Source: Alkalibacillus salilacus (GTDB lineage: Bacteria; Bacillota; Bacilli; Bacillales; Alkalibacillaceae). Taken from it: a DNA stretch of 64,000 nt. Location of the stretch: NCBI RefSeq assembly GCF_030812915.1, contig NZ_JAUSTQ010000004.1, positions 62,001-126,000 on the forward strand, in the 5' to 3' direction. The notes under the pieces are model-generated. The model made no database searches. It saw only the letters and a list, made by a program, of their open reading frames with translations, and was not told where the DNA came from. The position numbers were made by a program, and so were the translations under genes. Each line of letters opens with the position of its first letter. Positions within the stretch are counted from its first letter, which is position 1. Shown here in pieces: positions 8,511 through 17,091 of this stretch.

Positions 8511-8936
8511 ATGGAAAAACAAAGCGAAAATACTGTGATTATGGTATGGCTTGTGGCCTTAGTAGCCACACTAGGTTCCTTATATTTCTCAGAAATTCGT
8601 CAGTTCGAGCCGTGTTTATTATGTTGGTATCAACGGATATTCATGTATCCTCTCGTTATAATCATGATAATCGGTATCGTCGGGAAAGATCGTCATGTTT
8701 TCCAATACAGCATGATCTTATCAGGTATAGGACTAGCTATTTCCATTTATCATTATACCATTCAAAAAATTGCTTTTATGCAAGATAATGCTTTAAGCTG
8801 TGGTGAGACATCTTGTGTCGCACAATATATTAACTGGGGTGGATTCATTACGATTCCTTTCTTAGCAGGGCTTGCATTTGCAATTATACTTACGCTAAGC
8901 ATTTTAGGTAACCGTAAGATCAAGCAGTCTCATTAA
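8511..8936 (+). CDS. bdbC: DsbB-like disulfide oxidoreductase BdbC
   Basis: A 141-residue four-helix membrane protein that would reoxidise a thiol-disulfide partner and pass electrons to quinone. The first CxxC is in FEPCLLCWYQR and the second cysteine pair in ALSCGETSCVAQY, the layout of DsbB/BdbC proteins. AAAGGAG precedes the ATG. The next gene, 32 bp downstream, encodes a membrane-anchored thioredoxin-like protein, its likely thiol partner. In Bacillus, BdbC pairs with BdbD in folding extracellular proteins and competence. A good promoter could not be placed with confidence. Confidence 0.88.
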   Translation: MEKQSENTVIMVWLVALVATLGSLYFSEIRQFEPCLLCWYQRIFMYPLVIIMIIGIVGKDRHVFQYSMILSGIGLAISIYHYTIQKIAFMQDNALSCGETSCVAQYINWGGFITIPFLAGLAFAIILTLSILGNRKIKQSH

Positions 8937-8968
8937 TTCATACTGACCTTAATTTAGGAGGATTTAAA

Positions 8969-9382
8969 ATGAAAAAAATATTAATTTTTGGCGGTATTAT
9001 CATCGTCTTATTTGTTGTCTTAATCTTATTAACAAACCAAGGATCTGACACTTCTAATGAAGAATATTATAGTCAAGCAGTCGAACCAGACCAATTAGAA
9101 CAACAAATTGAAGAAGAAGATTCTTTAACGGTGTACTATTTCAGTCCAGAATGTCACCATTGTCAAGAAACGACACCACGTTTAATGCCACTGGCTGATG
9201 ATATGGATGTTGATATGACATTATTTAATCTTCTTGAACATGACCAAGGTTGGAATAATTTCAATATCGAAAGCACACCTACTGTCGTACATTACGAAAA
9301 TGGCGAAGAAGTTAACCGCATTGTCGGTGCAGCACCGAACGAGGAATTCGAATCCTTTTTCAATCAAGTTGTTTTAGACTAA
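8969..9382 (+). CDS. Membrane-anchored thioredoxin-like protein (CHHC active site)
   Basis: A 137-residue protein with an N-terminal membrane anchor (residues about 3-22) and an acidic linker. The thioredoxin fold's active site reads YFSPECHHCQETTP, a CxxC of the CHHC type. The cis-Pro loop is in ESTPTVVHY. The domain would face outside the membrane. Placement after bdbC suggests it is oxidised by BdbC and introduces or isomerises disulfides in secreted proteins. It is shorter than DsbA-like BdbD and has no alpha-helical insertion, so I do not call it bdbD. A strong terminator follows. Confidence 0.8.
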   Translation: MKKILIFGGIIIVLFVVLILLTNQGSDTSNEEYYSQAVEPDQLEQQIEEEDSLTVYYFSPECHHCQETTPRLMPLADDMDVDMTLFNLLEHDQGWNNFNIESTPTVVHYENGEEVNRIVGAAPNEEFESFFNQVVLD

Positions 9383-9390
9383 AAAACACA

Positions 9391-9432
9391 AAAATCTCCG
9401 AGCTACTCATCTGGATAGCTCGGAGATTTTTT
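9391..9432 (+). terminator. Terminator after the bdbC-thioredoxin pair
   Basis: A 14-bp stem AAATCTCCGAGCTA/TAGCTCGGAGATTT with a 10-nt loop is followed by TTTTTT. An A-run on the other side may also let it stop the convergent acyltransferase transcript. Confidence 0.85.
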
Positions 9433-9453
9433 AGATTCACAAATGATTTAACT

Positions 9454-10482
9454 TTAAGTCGATTGATGATTTCGATAATTCATTTGCTGCTGACTTCGAG
9501 TTTTTAACCACTTTTGTGCCCAGACTGTATTCATTTCAATGATTGGCTGAGTAAAGATCAACACATATCTTGATGATAAGAACATGACAATCGCACCAGC
9601 AATAATCGCTAAAGCTAAAACATCTAAATTCTCATTCATTCTAAGCAATCCTAGCTCGCGAACAAATTGAATAATCACACCATGAAGCAAATAGACGTAT
9701 AGTGTATATGGTCCCATTGCTGTGATTTGATAGTTCTTAGTTGGAATTAAGGTAAGCACCGAAAACACCATTAAAATCGCTAAAGCGTATAAGCTTAACC
9801 GTGCAATAATTCCAATCGATTCAATTCCCATAGCGCTATAAGAGGCTGACCCAAATAGTAATTCATCAGGGATAACAGGCATAACTAGACTGACTACAAA
9901 TAATATGGTTAAGATTAAAACGGCTACAACCTTGAACTTCATTTCTTTTAAATACGTGATTAACGTTTGGTCCATCCAGTACCCCATTAGGAAAAATGGG
10001 AAAAACACAAATGTTCTCGATATACTAAATTCATGCCCTATAAATGGGACGAGCCCAATTCCTAAGCCAATACTAAACGCAATCATCAAACCTTTAATTG
10101 GTGATAAATGTTTAAAAGCGATGAGTAAGAGATGCCAGCAAAATAGACTTAATAGAAACCACAGACTCCAATGTGGCTTATATAAAGCGACATACCAAGG
10201 GTCAGTATTAATCAAAATAGGTACAATTGAATATAGTACTTGAAATAATAAGAATGGTAGTAACAGCTTTTTCATCATTTTAACTAGAAAGCTCTGATCA
10301 CTTCTTCCTTTAGCGAAATAACCACTCATCAATACAAATCCAGGAATATGGAATATATAGATCCACTGATATAGTGCATCTACACTGATCAAATCACCTT
10401 GCATAGGTTGGATTAAATGTCCAAAAACAACTAAAAATATAAAAAAGACTTTGGCGTTGTCAAAAAAGGCTAGTCGTTGCAT
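9454..10482 (-). CDS. Acyltransferase family 3 membrane protein
   Basis: A 342-residue polytopic membrane protein with about ten hydrophobic helices. The start MQRLAFFDNAKVFFIFLVVFGH and the segment FHIPGFVLMSGYFAKGR are hallmarks of acyltransferase-3/fucose-4-O-acetylase-like enzymes, which move acyl groups to cell-surface sugars; the His in the first helix is the conserved catalytic candidate. An ATG at 10482 is chosen because the alternative upstream start lacks a ribosome binding site and adds a non-conserved extension. Acceptor and donor are unknown. It is a single gene with no sugar-biosynthesis neighbours. Confidence 0.82.
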   Translation of the reverse strand: MQRLAFFDNAKVFFIFLVVFGHLIQPMQGDLISVDALYQWIYIFHIPGFVLMSGYFAKGRSDQSFLVKMMKKLLLPFLLFQVLYSIVPILINTDPWYVALYKPHWSLWFLLSLFCWHLLLIAFKHLSPIKGLMIAFSIGLGIGLVPFIGHEFSISRTFVFFPFFLMGYWMDQTLITYLKEMKFKVVAVLILTILFVVSLVMPVIPDELLFGSASYSAMGIESIGIIARLSLYALAILMVFSVLTLIPTKNYQITAMGPYTLYVYLLHGVIIQFVRELGLLRMNENLDVLALAIIAGAIVMFLSSRYVLIFTQPIIEMNTVWAQKWLKTRSQQQMNYRNHQST

Positions 10483-10620
10483 AATCTTTTCGCCCCCAAT
10501 CAACCAAAGACATAATATCGCATCTCTATACTTGATTGAACCCATATAACCAAATTGTTATTGATTTATTATATCGTTGTAATATTTTGTACTATATTAG
10601 GACATGATTTTGAAGCTATT

Positions 10621-10662
10621 AAAAATGCCGACAAACACTTAAGAAAGTGCATGTCGGCATTT
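10621..10662 (-). terminator. Terminator of the YtzI-like gene
   Basis: On the minus strand an 11-bp stem AAATGCCGACA/TGTCGGCATTT is followed by TT; an inner CACTTTCTTAAGTG hairpin extends it. It lies 15 bp after the small gene's stop. Confidence 0.85.
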
Positions 10663-10677
10663 AACAAATGGTCTTGG

Positions 10678-10836
10678 CTACTCATTGTTTTTGTCAGGTT
10701 CAGATTGTTCTTTTTCTTCATTTTCAGGTAAAGGGTCAACGGTATGTTCATAGGCATACCCTTTTGTTATTGCAATAATTGTTAGCACAGCTACAACAAT
10801 GACAATCACAATTGAAATAATTAATACCGTAAACAT
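10678..10836 (-). CDS. YtzI-like small membrane protein (52 residues)
   Basis: A 52-residue gene below the usual length cut-off. A hydrophobic N-terminus, MFTVLIISIVIVIVVAVLTI (one transmembrane helix), is followed by KGYAYEHTVDPLPENEE and an acidic tail. This pattern (a helix, a GY-Y-HTVDPLP segment and a charged tail) matches my memory of Bacillus YtzI-type miniproteins. GAAGGAG lies 7 nt before the ATG and a perfect terminator follows, so it is a genuine monocistronic gene. Function unknown. Confidence 0.8.
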   Translation of the reverse strand: MFTVLIISIVIVIVVAVLTIIAITKGYAYEHTVDPLPENEEKEQSEPDKNNE

Positions 10837-10970
10837 GTTTAAACTCCTTCAGTCTTTTATATAAAATAGTAAATATATGGTTCCTCAAAAAAATTATATC
10901 ATATTCAACGTCAAAAGTGATGTTTAAGCTACGAAGCATATGTGGTAACCATGAATAAGAGGTGAAGCTT

Positions 10971-11285
10971 ATGAAAGTGATGCAATATATTAATCAATTG
11001 ATAAATATACTAGTATGGATCGTTCAGATACTCTTAGGATTACGGATTATCCTCAAATTATTCGGTGCGTCTGAATCGGCTCCATTTGTGGAATGGATTT
11101 ATCAAACAAGCGCTCCATTACTCTTACCATTTGAAGGAATCTTTCCTTCGAAAGTATTAGATGGCATTTATGTGATTGAGTTTTCAGCCATTTTTGCCGT
11201 TCTAGTATACACCTTAGTCGGCCATTTCTTATCATCCTTAGTGATGAATTTTAGTAAGCGAAAGAACCGTCCAAATGACTTATGA
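10971..11285 (+). CDS. YggT-like small membrane protein
   Basis: A 104-residue protein with two hydrophobic stretches (about residues 8-30 and 65-90). Between them FVEWIYQTSAPLLLPFEGIFP resembles the Y-x3-P-x3-P segment of YggT/YlmG-family proteins, which affect membrane and nucleoid organisation or osmotic tolerance in other bacteria. The ATG at 10971 is chosen over one 9 bp upstream because GAGGTG lies 6 nt before it. The terminator begins inside the last codons. Family assignment is moderate. Confidence 0.6.
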   Translation: MKVMQYINQLINILVWIVQILLGLRIILKLFGASESAPFVEWIYQTSAPLLLPFEGIFPSKVLDGIYVIEFSAIFAVLVYTLVGHFLSSLVMNFSKRKNRPNDL

Positions 11286-11299
11286 TTTGGACGGTTTTT
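11265..11299 (+). terminator. Terminator overlapping the end of the YggT-like gene
   Basis: A perfect 12-bp stem AACCGTCCAAAT/ATTTGGACGGTT with an 8-nt loop followed by TTTTC. The 5' arm is within the coding sequence. Confidence 0.85.
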
Positions 11300-12166
11300 C
11301 TATGAGGTTGACGCTTGATTTGATGGCTTTAAAGTTAGGAGCAATATAGCCCCTAACAATAGCAAAATTCCAAAACCAGACACGAAATTCAATGGCTCGC
11401 CTAGCCAAATAAACCCAAGCATAGCTGCTGTTAATGGTTCTGCTAAGGCAAGTGTGACAGCAGCCGAAGCGGTAACACCTTTTAGTCCAGCTGCAAACAA
11501 TAAATAGGCCAAAGCAGTGGCTAGCAGACCTAAATGAAGCATCGTCACAAGTCCCATCGGTTCAAAAACCCAAGCTAAATCAGATACAACTAGAATAGGT
11601 AATAAGAATAACGCTGCTGTACTAAACACAACAGCTACAACCGTGTCTGATCGATAAGATGTCACAAGTTGTTTACTTGTTAACGTGTAGATAGCAAAGG
11701 CTACTCCAGCTAACAAGGCTAGAACCATCCCTCTTGGGTCAAAAGCGACCTTTTCGCTTGCTGAAAATAATAAGACACACCCTAGAATAGCTAAAGCTGT
11801 TGCTATTACCCATAGTCTTTCTGGCATACTTCGAAATTTAATGGCTTCAAATAAACCAGCTATAATCGGAGCACTACAAATCGCAATTACTGTACCTACA
11901 GCAACTCCTGTCATGGCAACACCTGAAAAAAAGAACGGTTGATATAACGCCATAGCAATAGCACTTATTAATATTGGTTTCTTAGGTAAATGACGAAATG
12001 AAAATCGCTTTTGCAATGAAATTAAAATAAATAAAGAGCCACCACCAATGAGTAAGCGTAATGCACCTACTACAAGGGGTGATGACTCATTAGGTGCGAG
12101 TGCTTGTGCTGTTCCTGTCGTTCCCCACAAGATCGCACCAGCTAAGACTAACATCATATAACGCAT
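11300..12166 (-). CDS. EamA-family DMT-superfamily transporter
   Basis: A 288-residue inner-membrane carrier with ten predicted helices formed by two EamA repeats (about residues 5-135 and 148-280). The first repeat begins GAILWGTTGTAQAL, with RLLIGG at helix 3; the second has GMVLALLAGVAFAIYTLTSK. These are typical of drug/metabolite exporters of amino acids or metabolites. Of two close ATG codons I chose 12166, which sits 9 nt from AGGTGG. Its upstream neighbour ends 15 bp away, so it may be the last gene of a VOC - zinc ribbon - EamA transcript. Substrate unknown. Confidence 0.85.
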   Translation of the reverse strand: MRYMMLVLAGAILWGTTGTAQALAPNESSPLVVGALRLLIGGGSLFILISLQKRFSFRHLPKKPILISAIAMALYQPFFFSGVAMTGVAVGTVIAICSAPIIAGLFEAIKFRSMPERLWVIATALAILGCVLLFSASEKVAFDPRGMVLALLAGVAFAIYTLTSKQLVTSYRSDTVVAVVFSTAALFLLPILVVSDLAWVFEPMGLVTMLHLGLLATALAYLLFAAGLKGVTASAAVTLALAEPLTAAMLGFIWLGEPLNFVSGFGILLLLGAILLLTLKPSNQASTS

Positions 12167-12181
12167 TACCATTCCCCACCT

Positions 12182-12508
12182 TTAAAATAGCAAATGCCGT
12201 TCAAACCGAATAAATGAATACAAACGCATGAATAACACAATAGATAGAACAACTAATAATGGGATTTTAATATAATCTATTTCTGCAAAATAGACCATGA
12301 TCAAGCCCACTAATGTCATTAACGCTAAGAAATTTGAATAACGTCCGTTAAGTGGTGTATTGCTTACTGCGAGTGCTGAAACCTTCTTAATACGTTCAAA
12401 GTAGCATGATTGGCAATAAGCTTGAATCATAAAGAAGATTTGCGTTGTAAATAAATCTCGCTTGGATTCAATGTGTTTTCCACAGTTTTGACAGTATACT
12501 TTTTTCAT
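12182..12508 (-). CDS. Small zinc-ribbon membrane protein
   Basis: A 108-residue protein I cannot name. The N-terminus has two CxxC pairs, CQNCGKH and CQSC at about residues 6-35, a probable zinc ribbon. Two transmembrane helices follow (about 58-75 and 78-95), then a basic tail. The start MKKVYCQNCG is supported by GTAGGTG upstream. It lies between a VOC dioxygenase and a DMT transporter on the same strand, with gaps of 15-32 bp, so it is probably co-transcribed. Function unknown. Confidence 0.6.
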   Translation of the reverse strand: MKKVYCQNCGKHIESKRDLFTTQIFFMIQAYCQSCYFERIKKVSALAVSNTPLNGRYSNFLALMTLVGLIMVYFAEIDYIKIPLLVVLSIVLFMRLYSFIRFERHLLF

Positions 12509-12540
12509 GATCTATTGGCACCTACCATATTAATTTCTTA

Positions 12541-13500
12541 TTACATGTGAATTGGTTTTAAAACTTTTTCGATGCGATTCCGTTTTGATTCTAAAAATGG
12601 CGGTAAAGCAAGAGACTCACCTAGATGATGAACATCTTCATCTGTCGCAAAACCAGGTCCATCAGTAGCTAATTCAAATAAAATTCCGTTCGGTTCGCGG
12701 AAGTAGACGGATTTAAAATAGTGACGATCAACAAAATTAGAATGGCCAATTCCATTCGCAGTTAAGGTATCAATCCAACGTTTCAAACTCGATTCATCCT
12801 CAACACGGAATGCCACATGATGCACGCCTCCACGTCCTAATCGTTCTGCGGAAAGATCCGAGCGATGATGTACATGCACTTCTGCACCTGTTCCACCTTC
12901 ACCCATCTCATAGACATAAACCATTTCATGTTGAGCACCTTGATACTCGCCTATATGATGGAATTCAAGAACGTCGACTATCACCGATTCTAGTTGTTTA
13001 ATGTCAGGCACAGTTAAATGAATAGGACCAAGACCGACAATTCCATGTTGCGTGCTTGCGAATGATTTTTCCCAAGCTTGCCCACCTGCTACACCGTTAT
13101 TCCCTTCATCAGAGACCAAAATCAACCGTTGTTTCTCATGATCTTGAAATGGTAAGACCTTCCGACCAAATTGTTCCTGAATTCCATCGTGTTCTATATT
13201 AGCTGAGGATAACCGTTCTTCCCAATAAGTCAAGGCTTCATCAGTAGGCACACGAAGCGATGTTGCCGAAATACTATTATTACCGTCATGATTTTGACCA
13301 ATTTGAGGAATCTCAAAAAACGTAAACTCAGTCCCTGGTCGCCCCAATTCATCACCGTAAAAAAGATGATACATAGATGGATCATCTTGATTGACCGTCT
13401 TTTTGACCATTCGCATTCCTAATAGTTTCGTATAGAAATTAACGTTAATTTGCGCTTGTTTCGTCATGGCTGATACGTGATGGATTCCTAAAATACTCAT
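12541..13500 (-). CDS. VOC-family ring-cleaving dioxygenase (MhqA/MhqO type)
   Basis: A 319-residue protein of two glyoxalase/VOC domains (about residues 3-130 and 150-280). HHVSAMTK begins the first, with its metal His at residue 7 or 8; GLGPIHLTVPD begins the second, and GGVHHVAFRVED and REPNGILFELATD carry typical metal-site His and Glu. Length and order match Bacillus MhqA/MhqE/MhqO proteins, extradiol dioxygenase-like enzymes induced by quinones and catechols. A GGAGGTG site precedes the start, and an inverted repeat upstream may bind a regulator. I do not assign a specific Mhq paralog. Confidence 0.85.
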   Translation of the reverse strand: MSILGIHHVSAMTKQAQINVNFYTKLLGMRMVKKTVNQDDPSMYHLFYGDELGRPGTEFTFFEIPQIGQNHDGNNSISATSLRVPTDEALTYWEERLSSANIEHDGIQEQFGRKVLPFQDHEKQRLILVSDEGNNGVAGGQAWEKSFASTQHGIVGLGPIHLTVPDIKQLESVIVDVLEFHHIGEYQGAQHEMVYVYEMGEGGTGAEVHVHHRSDLSAERLGRGGVHHVAFRVEDESSLKRWIDTLTANGIGHSNFVDRHYFKSVYFREPNGILFELATDGPGFATDEDVHHLGESLALPPFLESKRNRIEKVLKPIHM

Positions 13501-13540
13501 ATGCGCACCTCCAAGTCTTAATACATAATAATCTGATATT

Positions 13541-13556
13541 AATCAAACGATTGATT
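13541..13556. promoter_or_regulatory. Inverted repeat upstream of the dioxygenase
   Basis: AATCAA-ACGA-TTGATT is a perfect 6-bp inverted repeat 41 bp upstream of the VOC dioxygenase start. It could be an operator, for example for a quinone-sensing MarR repressor. It does not match the MhqR site I remember, and short AT-rich palindromes arise by chance. Confidence 0.3.
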
Positions 13557-13582
13557 TGGTCAATTCATACCTTGGTTTATTC

Positions 13583-14110
13583 TTAGTCTCGCAAATCAAC
13601 CCAGAAGCGTCGAACCACTTCTCCATTTTCTTTGGTAAATGGTAAGCCTTGCATACCGCCAATCTTTTCATAAACGCGTTGTACGATTGAGTCGCCATCC
13701 CGACAAGTGACTAAAGCACGAGGAATGCCAAATGATTTCAACATCGCTGTCGCTTCATTCAACATAAATGTCGCATGCCCTTCATTTCGCTCAGATGGAC
13801 GTACACCGAAATCGACTAAACCATCGACTTCTACTAAGGAACCGACTAGTTCATGGCGAATAACACATGCGCCGATGATCTTATATTTTTCGTCAACGAG
13901 CCAACGTGTCGAAGCCGGGACCTCTTCTCCTGTTAAGCCAATCCCTTTTTCACGGTTTAATAATTGTTCAACTAATACATCGAATTCTGATGGTTTTGCA
14001 TCTAATATAGATGGAACAACACCTTCGCCCGCTTCTTGCCAATCATTTATAAAATCCAAATAAGCTGATTCAAGTGATGTTGTCGGTTTAATTAATGTTA
14101 ATTGACTCAT
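13583..14110 (-). CDS. GNAT-family N-acetyltransferase
   Basis: A 175-residue predicted acetyl-CoA-dependent N-acetyltransferase. The segment VDFGVRPSERNEGHATFML is GNAT motif A, with the acetyl-CoA pyrophosphate loop in a slightly degenerate R-x-x-G-x-A form. ALVTCRDGDSIVQRVYEKIGG is motif B, ending in the usual E-K-x-G-G. The N-terminal FINDWQEAGEGVVP is common in a subgroup acting on small molecules. It is the last gene of a compact minus-strand cluster with the glycosylase (12 bp gap) and exonuclease. Substrate unknown. Confidence 0.85.
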   Translation of the reverse strand: MSQLTLIKPTTSLESAYLDFINDWQEAGEGVVPSILDAKPSEFDVLVEQLLNREKGIGLTGEEVPASTRWLVDEKYKIIGACVIRHELVGSLVEVDGLVDFGVRPSERNEGHATFMLNEATAMLKSFGIPRALVTCRDGDSIVQRVYEKIGGMQGLPFTKENGEVVRRFWVDLRD

Positions 14111-14122
14111 GTATAACCCTTT

Positions 14123-14566
14123 CTATTTCTTGGTCACACGTTCCCAATTTTCGAGTTCACCTTCCACAATCGAAAATAGAGGATGTGCTTCAATTGATTC
14201 GTGTTTCATTTCTTTTAACGATCCATAACGCTCAGGATCACGCACTTCTAATTTTGCTAATAAATGATGCCACTCATATTCCGCTTGCCCTTTCGTAACC
14301 TTTAGATGTAAGGTTTGATCAACATCATAGACTTTACTTTGATCAAAGTTATAGCTACGTCGAACAGCCTCATCATAAACATATTGCAAATATGTGCCGA
14401 TTGCTTGAACTGGATTCTCTTGATTACGGAAGCGAACGAGTTGAGGATGATTACGATAGCCTTTTGTCTCACCTTGTAATACTTTTTGAGCTAGCAAAGT
14501 TTCACGCCACAACGCCACTAAACCTTTAGCATCTAAATATTTCGGGTGAATAGACCATATGCGCAT
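14123..14566 (-). CDS. Pyrimidine-dimer DNA glycosylase-like protein (Pyr_excise family)
   Basis: A 147-residue protein beginning MRIWSIHPKYLDAKGLVALW, the signature of bacterial relatives of T4 endonuclease V. These proteins excise UV-induced pyrimidine dimers or act as a DNA lyase. GYRNHPQLVRF is the second hallmark. The very N-terminal residue is catalytic in T4 EndoV; here Met1 would need processing, and whether the amine chemistry is conserved is uncertain. Immediately upstream (11 bp) is a 5'-3' exonuclease gene, so the two probably form a repair pair. Confidence 0.82.
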   Translation of the reverse strand: MRIWSIHPKYLDAKGLVALWRETLLAQKVLQGETKGYRNHPQLVRFRNQENPVQAIGTYLQYVYDEAVRRSYNFDQSKVYDVDQTLHLKVTKGQAEYEWHHLLAKLEVRDPERYGSLKEMKHESIEAHPLFSIVEGELENWERVTKK

Positions 14567-14577
14567 GTCATCTCCTC

Positions 14578-15438
14578 CTAGATTCGCTCGCCTAACCGTT
14601 TAAATTCAAATTCATTAAACTTAGCGATCACTTTCTCACGTTCTGGCTGATATAGAGCTTCATTCAAATCACAAGACACACCTGCATCACACCGGATTTC
14701 AGCTAATTGTCTTGATAAATGAACCATATCAAGATCAGCTTCAAATTTTGTCCGCTGAGCTTTCGTGAGAGTATCTAAATTATTAAGGATCGCATCAAGT
14801 GACCCGTGTTGAATTAACAATTTCAAGGCTGTTTTTTCACCAATCCCTCGAACACCAGGGTAATGGTCACTCGTATCACCCATCATCGCCTTAAGTTCAA
14901 TCATTTGTTTCGGTGTAATGCCTTTTTCCTCAATAAATCGTGGCGCCTCATAAGTATCATAGTTGCCGTATCCTTTTTTCAGAAGGGCAACACGCACATG
15001 GTCATCTAGCAACTGTAAGATGTCTTGATCCCCTGTAAGAATCGTGACGTCTGCCTCATCTTGATAATGACTAGCTAATGTACCAATACAATCATCTGCT
15101 TCATAACCAGGAATCCCTACATTCGGAATATCCATCGCACTTGTCATTTCTTTTACTCGGTCAAATTGTGGCACAAGATTTTCTGGCGGGGCACTACGAT
15201 TAGCTTTATAGTCTGGGAAGAGGTCATTTCGAAACGTGTGACTTCCCATGTCCCAGCAACTAATCACATGCGTTGGGTTAAAGGTATCAATTGCCGTTAA
15301 TAAATGTCTTGTAAAGCCATGAATCGCATTCGTTGGAAGGCCTTGGCTATTAATCATAAAATTATTCATCATCGCTGTGGAATAGTAGGCGCGAAATAAC
15401 AAGGCCATTCCGTCAACGAGTAATACATGTTTTCTCAT
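14578..15438 (-). CDS. ypcP: 5'-3' exonuclease (PolA N-terminal-domain homologue)
   Basis: A 286-residue stand-alone FEN/PIN-like nuclease that removes 5' flaps and RNA primers, like Bacillus YpcP. VLLVDGMALLFRAYY holds the first metal Asp; the YEADDCIGTLA, DVTILTGDQDILQLL and MMGDTSDHYPGVRGIGEKTA motifs contain the other acidic residues and the helix-hairpin-helix. GGAGG precedes the ATG. It sits in a tight minus-strand cluster after a 94-residue protein (12 bp) and before a dimer glycosylase, pointing to a role in DNA repair as well as primer processing. Confidence 0.9.
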   Translation of the reverse strand: MRKHVLLVDGMALLFRAYYSTAMMNNFMINSQGLPTNAIHGFTRHLLTAIDTFNPTHVISCWDMGSHTFRNDLFPDYKANRSAPPENLVPQFDRVKEMTSAMDIPNVGIPGYEADDCIGTLASHYQDEADVTILTGDQDILQLLDDHVRVALLKKGYGNYDTYEAPRFIEEKGITPKQMIELKAMMGDTSDHYPGVRGIGEKTALKLLIQHGSLDAILNNLDTLTKAQRTKFEADLDMVHLSRQLAEIRCDAGVSCDLNEALYQPEREKVIAKFNEFEFKRLGERI

Positions 15439-15450
15439 TGTGTTCCTCCA

Positions 15451-15735
15451 TTACTTGATTTCAACTTTACGGAATTCATGAATTAAATGTTCAGGATTTT
15501 CTTTTATTTGAAAGGTCATAACGCCTTTTGTGGTGTGTAAATAAAAGAACCCGTACTGACCTGATAACATCTTATATGACATATCAAAGATCATGCTTAT
15601 TTCATACGTGTATTCAGCTGTTTCAATACGATCTTCATATAATCGAATATAATGGGTGTCTTCGATGTTTTTCTGTTGAAAATGAACATGATCAATTTCA
15701 CGTCTGAACGTAATATAGGGATGTTCGCAAATCAT
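15451..15735 (-). CDS. Conserved-looking hypothetical protein (94 residues)
   Basis: I do not recognise this protein. It looks soluble and beta-rich: short alternating strands such as HYIRLYEDRIETAEYTYEI, YGFFYLHTTKGVMTFQI and HLIHEFRKVEIK suggest a small PH- or GRAM-like barrel. No cysteine pair, membrane helix or nucleotide motif is present apart from Cys3. AAAGGAG lies 8 nt before the ATG. It is the first gene of the cluster with the exonuclease, glycosylase and GNAT, so a link to DNA repair is possible by context only. Confidence 0.65.
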   Translation of the reverse strand: MICEHPYITFRREIDHVHFQQKNIEDTHYIRLYEDRIETAEYTYEISMIFDMSYKMLSGQYGFFYLHTTKGVMTFQIKENPEHLIHEFRKVEIK

Positions 15736-15859
15736 TGTTGGACTCCTTTAAACGATCTATGGTTGTCATTATAGCATTGATTAATGAACGTGTCTTTTGA
15801 AGTAAATGACGCATCATTTTAAAAACAAACCTTTTTGTCGCTTAGATGACAGCACCTGA

Positions 15860-17008
15860 CTATTGAGATGCTTGGCCATAACTACGTAACAACATAGCTA
15901 AAAGGGCACTGCGTTTCGGCAACTCATGTATGATTACATGTTCGTGCTTCGCATGAGCTCCATCTCCCACTGCACCTAAACCATCTAATGTAGGTGCTAA
16001 AGAAGCAGTGAAATTCGCATCACTACCTCCACCTGTCGATTCTTCTTCTAATTTAATGTTTAAGTATTGTTTCGCTAAGGTTTGAGCATGCTCGAATAAC
16101 ATCTCACTGCCATCTGTACGTTCAAGGGGTGGACGGTAAATGCTGCCTTGTATGTCAATGCTGATGCCATTATTAATCGGTTTAATCGATTCAATCTCAG
16201 ACACCACTCTAGTCATCTCCACTTCAGTTTGAACACGAACATCTACGACTGCATGCGCTTCTTCTGCGATCATATTTTTTGATGAGCCACCGTCAATCAC
16301 ACCAACATTGACGGTCGTCCCTTGATCAATACTAGTTAAATTAGATAGATACGTAATCTGTTCAGCTAACTCTTCTATAGCACTGACGCCTTTTTCAGGT
16401 TCAATTCCAGCATGTGATGATACCCCATGAACCGTAAGCTCATAAGTCCCGACCCCTTTTCGAGCTGTTTTCAGAGCACCAGCTTCACCTTGCGCTGGTT
16501 CTAAAACAAAAACTGCATCACTTTTCGCCGCTTCTTCCTCTATATATGACTTAGACGTTGGACTCCCCAACTCTTCATCGCTCGTAATTAATAAGGTGAC
16601 TTTCTTATTCAAAGTTTGATCAAGATACTCAATCGATTGGATCGCAAAAAGCGCTTGAACAATTCCTGCCTTCATGTCAAACGAACCTGGTCCATATAAT
16701 TTATCTGCTTCTATTTTACAAGGCATATCTTCCAATGTACCTTCAGGCCAGACAGTATCTAAATGAGTCACAATCAATAACTGCTCTTCTCCCGCACCCC
16801 ATTCAACCTTTAAATGAGGGGCATATAGATCACCTGATAAGCGTGTCACATCAGCCTTAATCATCGATTTTACTACTTTGTATAAATAATTACTCATTGC
16901 TTTCGTTAACCTAGTATCATTTGAAGGTGATTCCATCAATACCAATTCACGCAACAACTCTACCATGTCATCTTCTCTATCTTGTAAATATTGAACTAAA
17001 TCATTCAT
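15860..17008 (-). CDS. M20-family metallopeptidase (carboxypeptidase G2-like)
   Basis: A 382-residue zinc peptidase that would cleave C-terminal amino acids or N-acyl amino acids. The first metal ligands are in VTHLDTVW, a second in GPGSFDMKAGI, the general base and ligand in TSDEELGS, and later ligands in FVLEPAQGEAGAL and DGAHAKHEHV. A dimerisation domain is inserted at about residues 180-290 (GVSSHAGIEP). The pattern matches glutamate carboxypeptidase/CPG2-type M20 enzymes. No signal peptide is visible, so it should be cytosolic. It is monocistronic; the GGAGG is rather far (13 nt) from the ATG. Confidence 0.88.
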   Translation of the reverse strand: MNDLVQYLQDREDDMVELLRELVLMESPSNDTRLTKAMSNYLYKVVKSMIKADVTRLSGDLYAPHLKVEWGAGEEQLLIVTHLDTVWPEGTLEDMPCKIEADKLYGPGSFDMKAGIVQALFAIQSIEYLDQTLNKKVTLLITSDEELGSPTSKSYIEEEAAKSDAVFVLEPAQGEAGALKTARKGVGTYELTVHGVSSHAGIEPEKGVSAIEELAEQITYLSNLTSIDQGTTVNVGVIDGGSSKNMIAEEAHAVVDVRVQTEVEMTRVVSEIESIKPINNGISIDIQGSIYRPPLERTDGSEMLFEHAQTLAKQYLNIKLEEESTGGGSDANFTASLAPTLDGLGAVGDGAHAKHEHVIIHELPKRSALLAMLLRSYGQASQ

Positions 17009-17091
17009 GTATTTAATAGGGCCTCCATTAATTGATGTTCACTCTATTATACACTGATTAATTGCTGAAAGGTTATAATATTTACAAATCA

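Noticed and set aside
10569-10939. Two longer minus-strand reading frames overlapping the YtzI-like gene
   Set aside because: They have no ribosome binding site and unnatural composition; the 52-residue frame with GAAGGAG and its own terminator explains the region.
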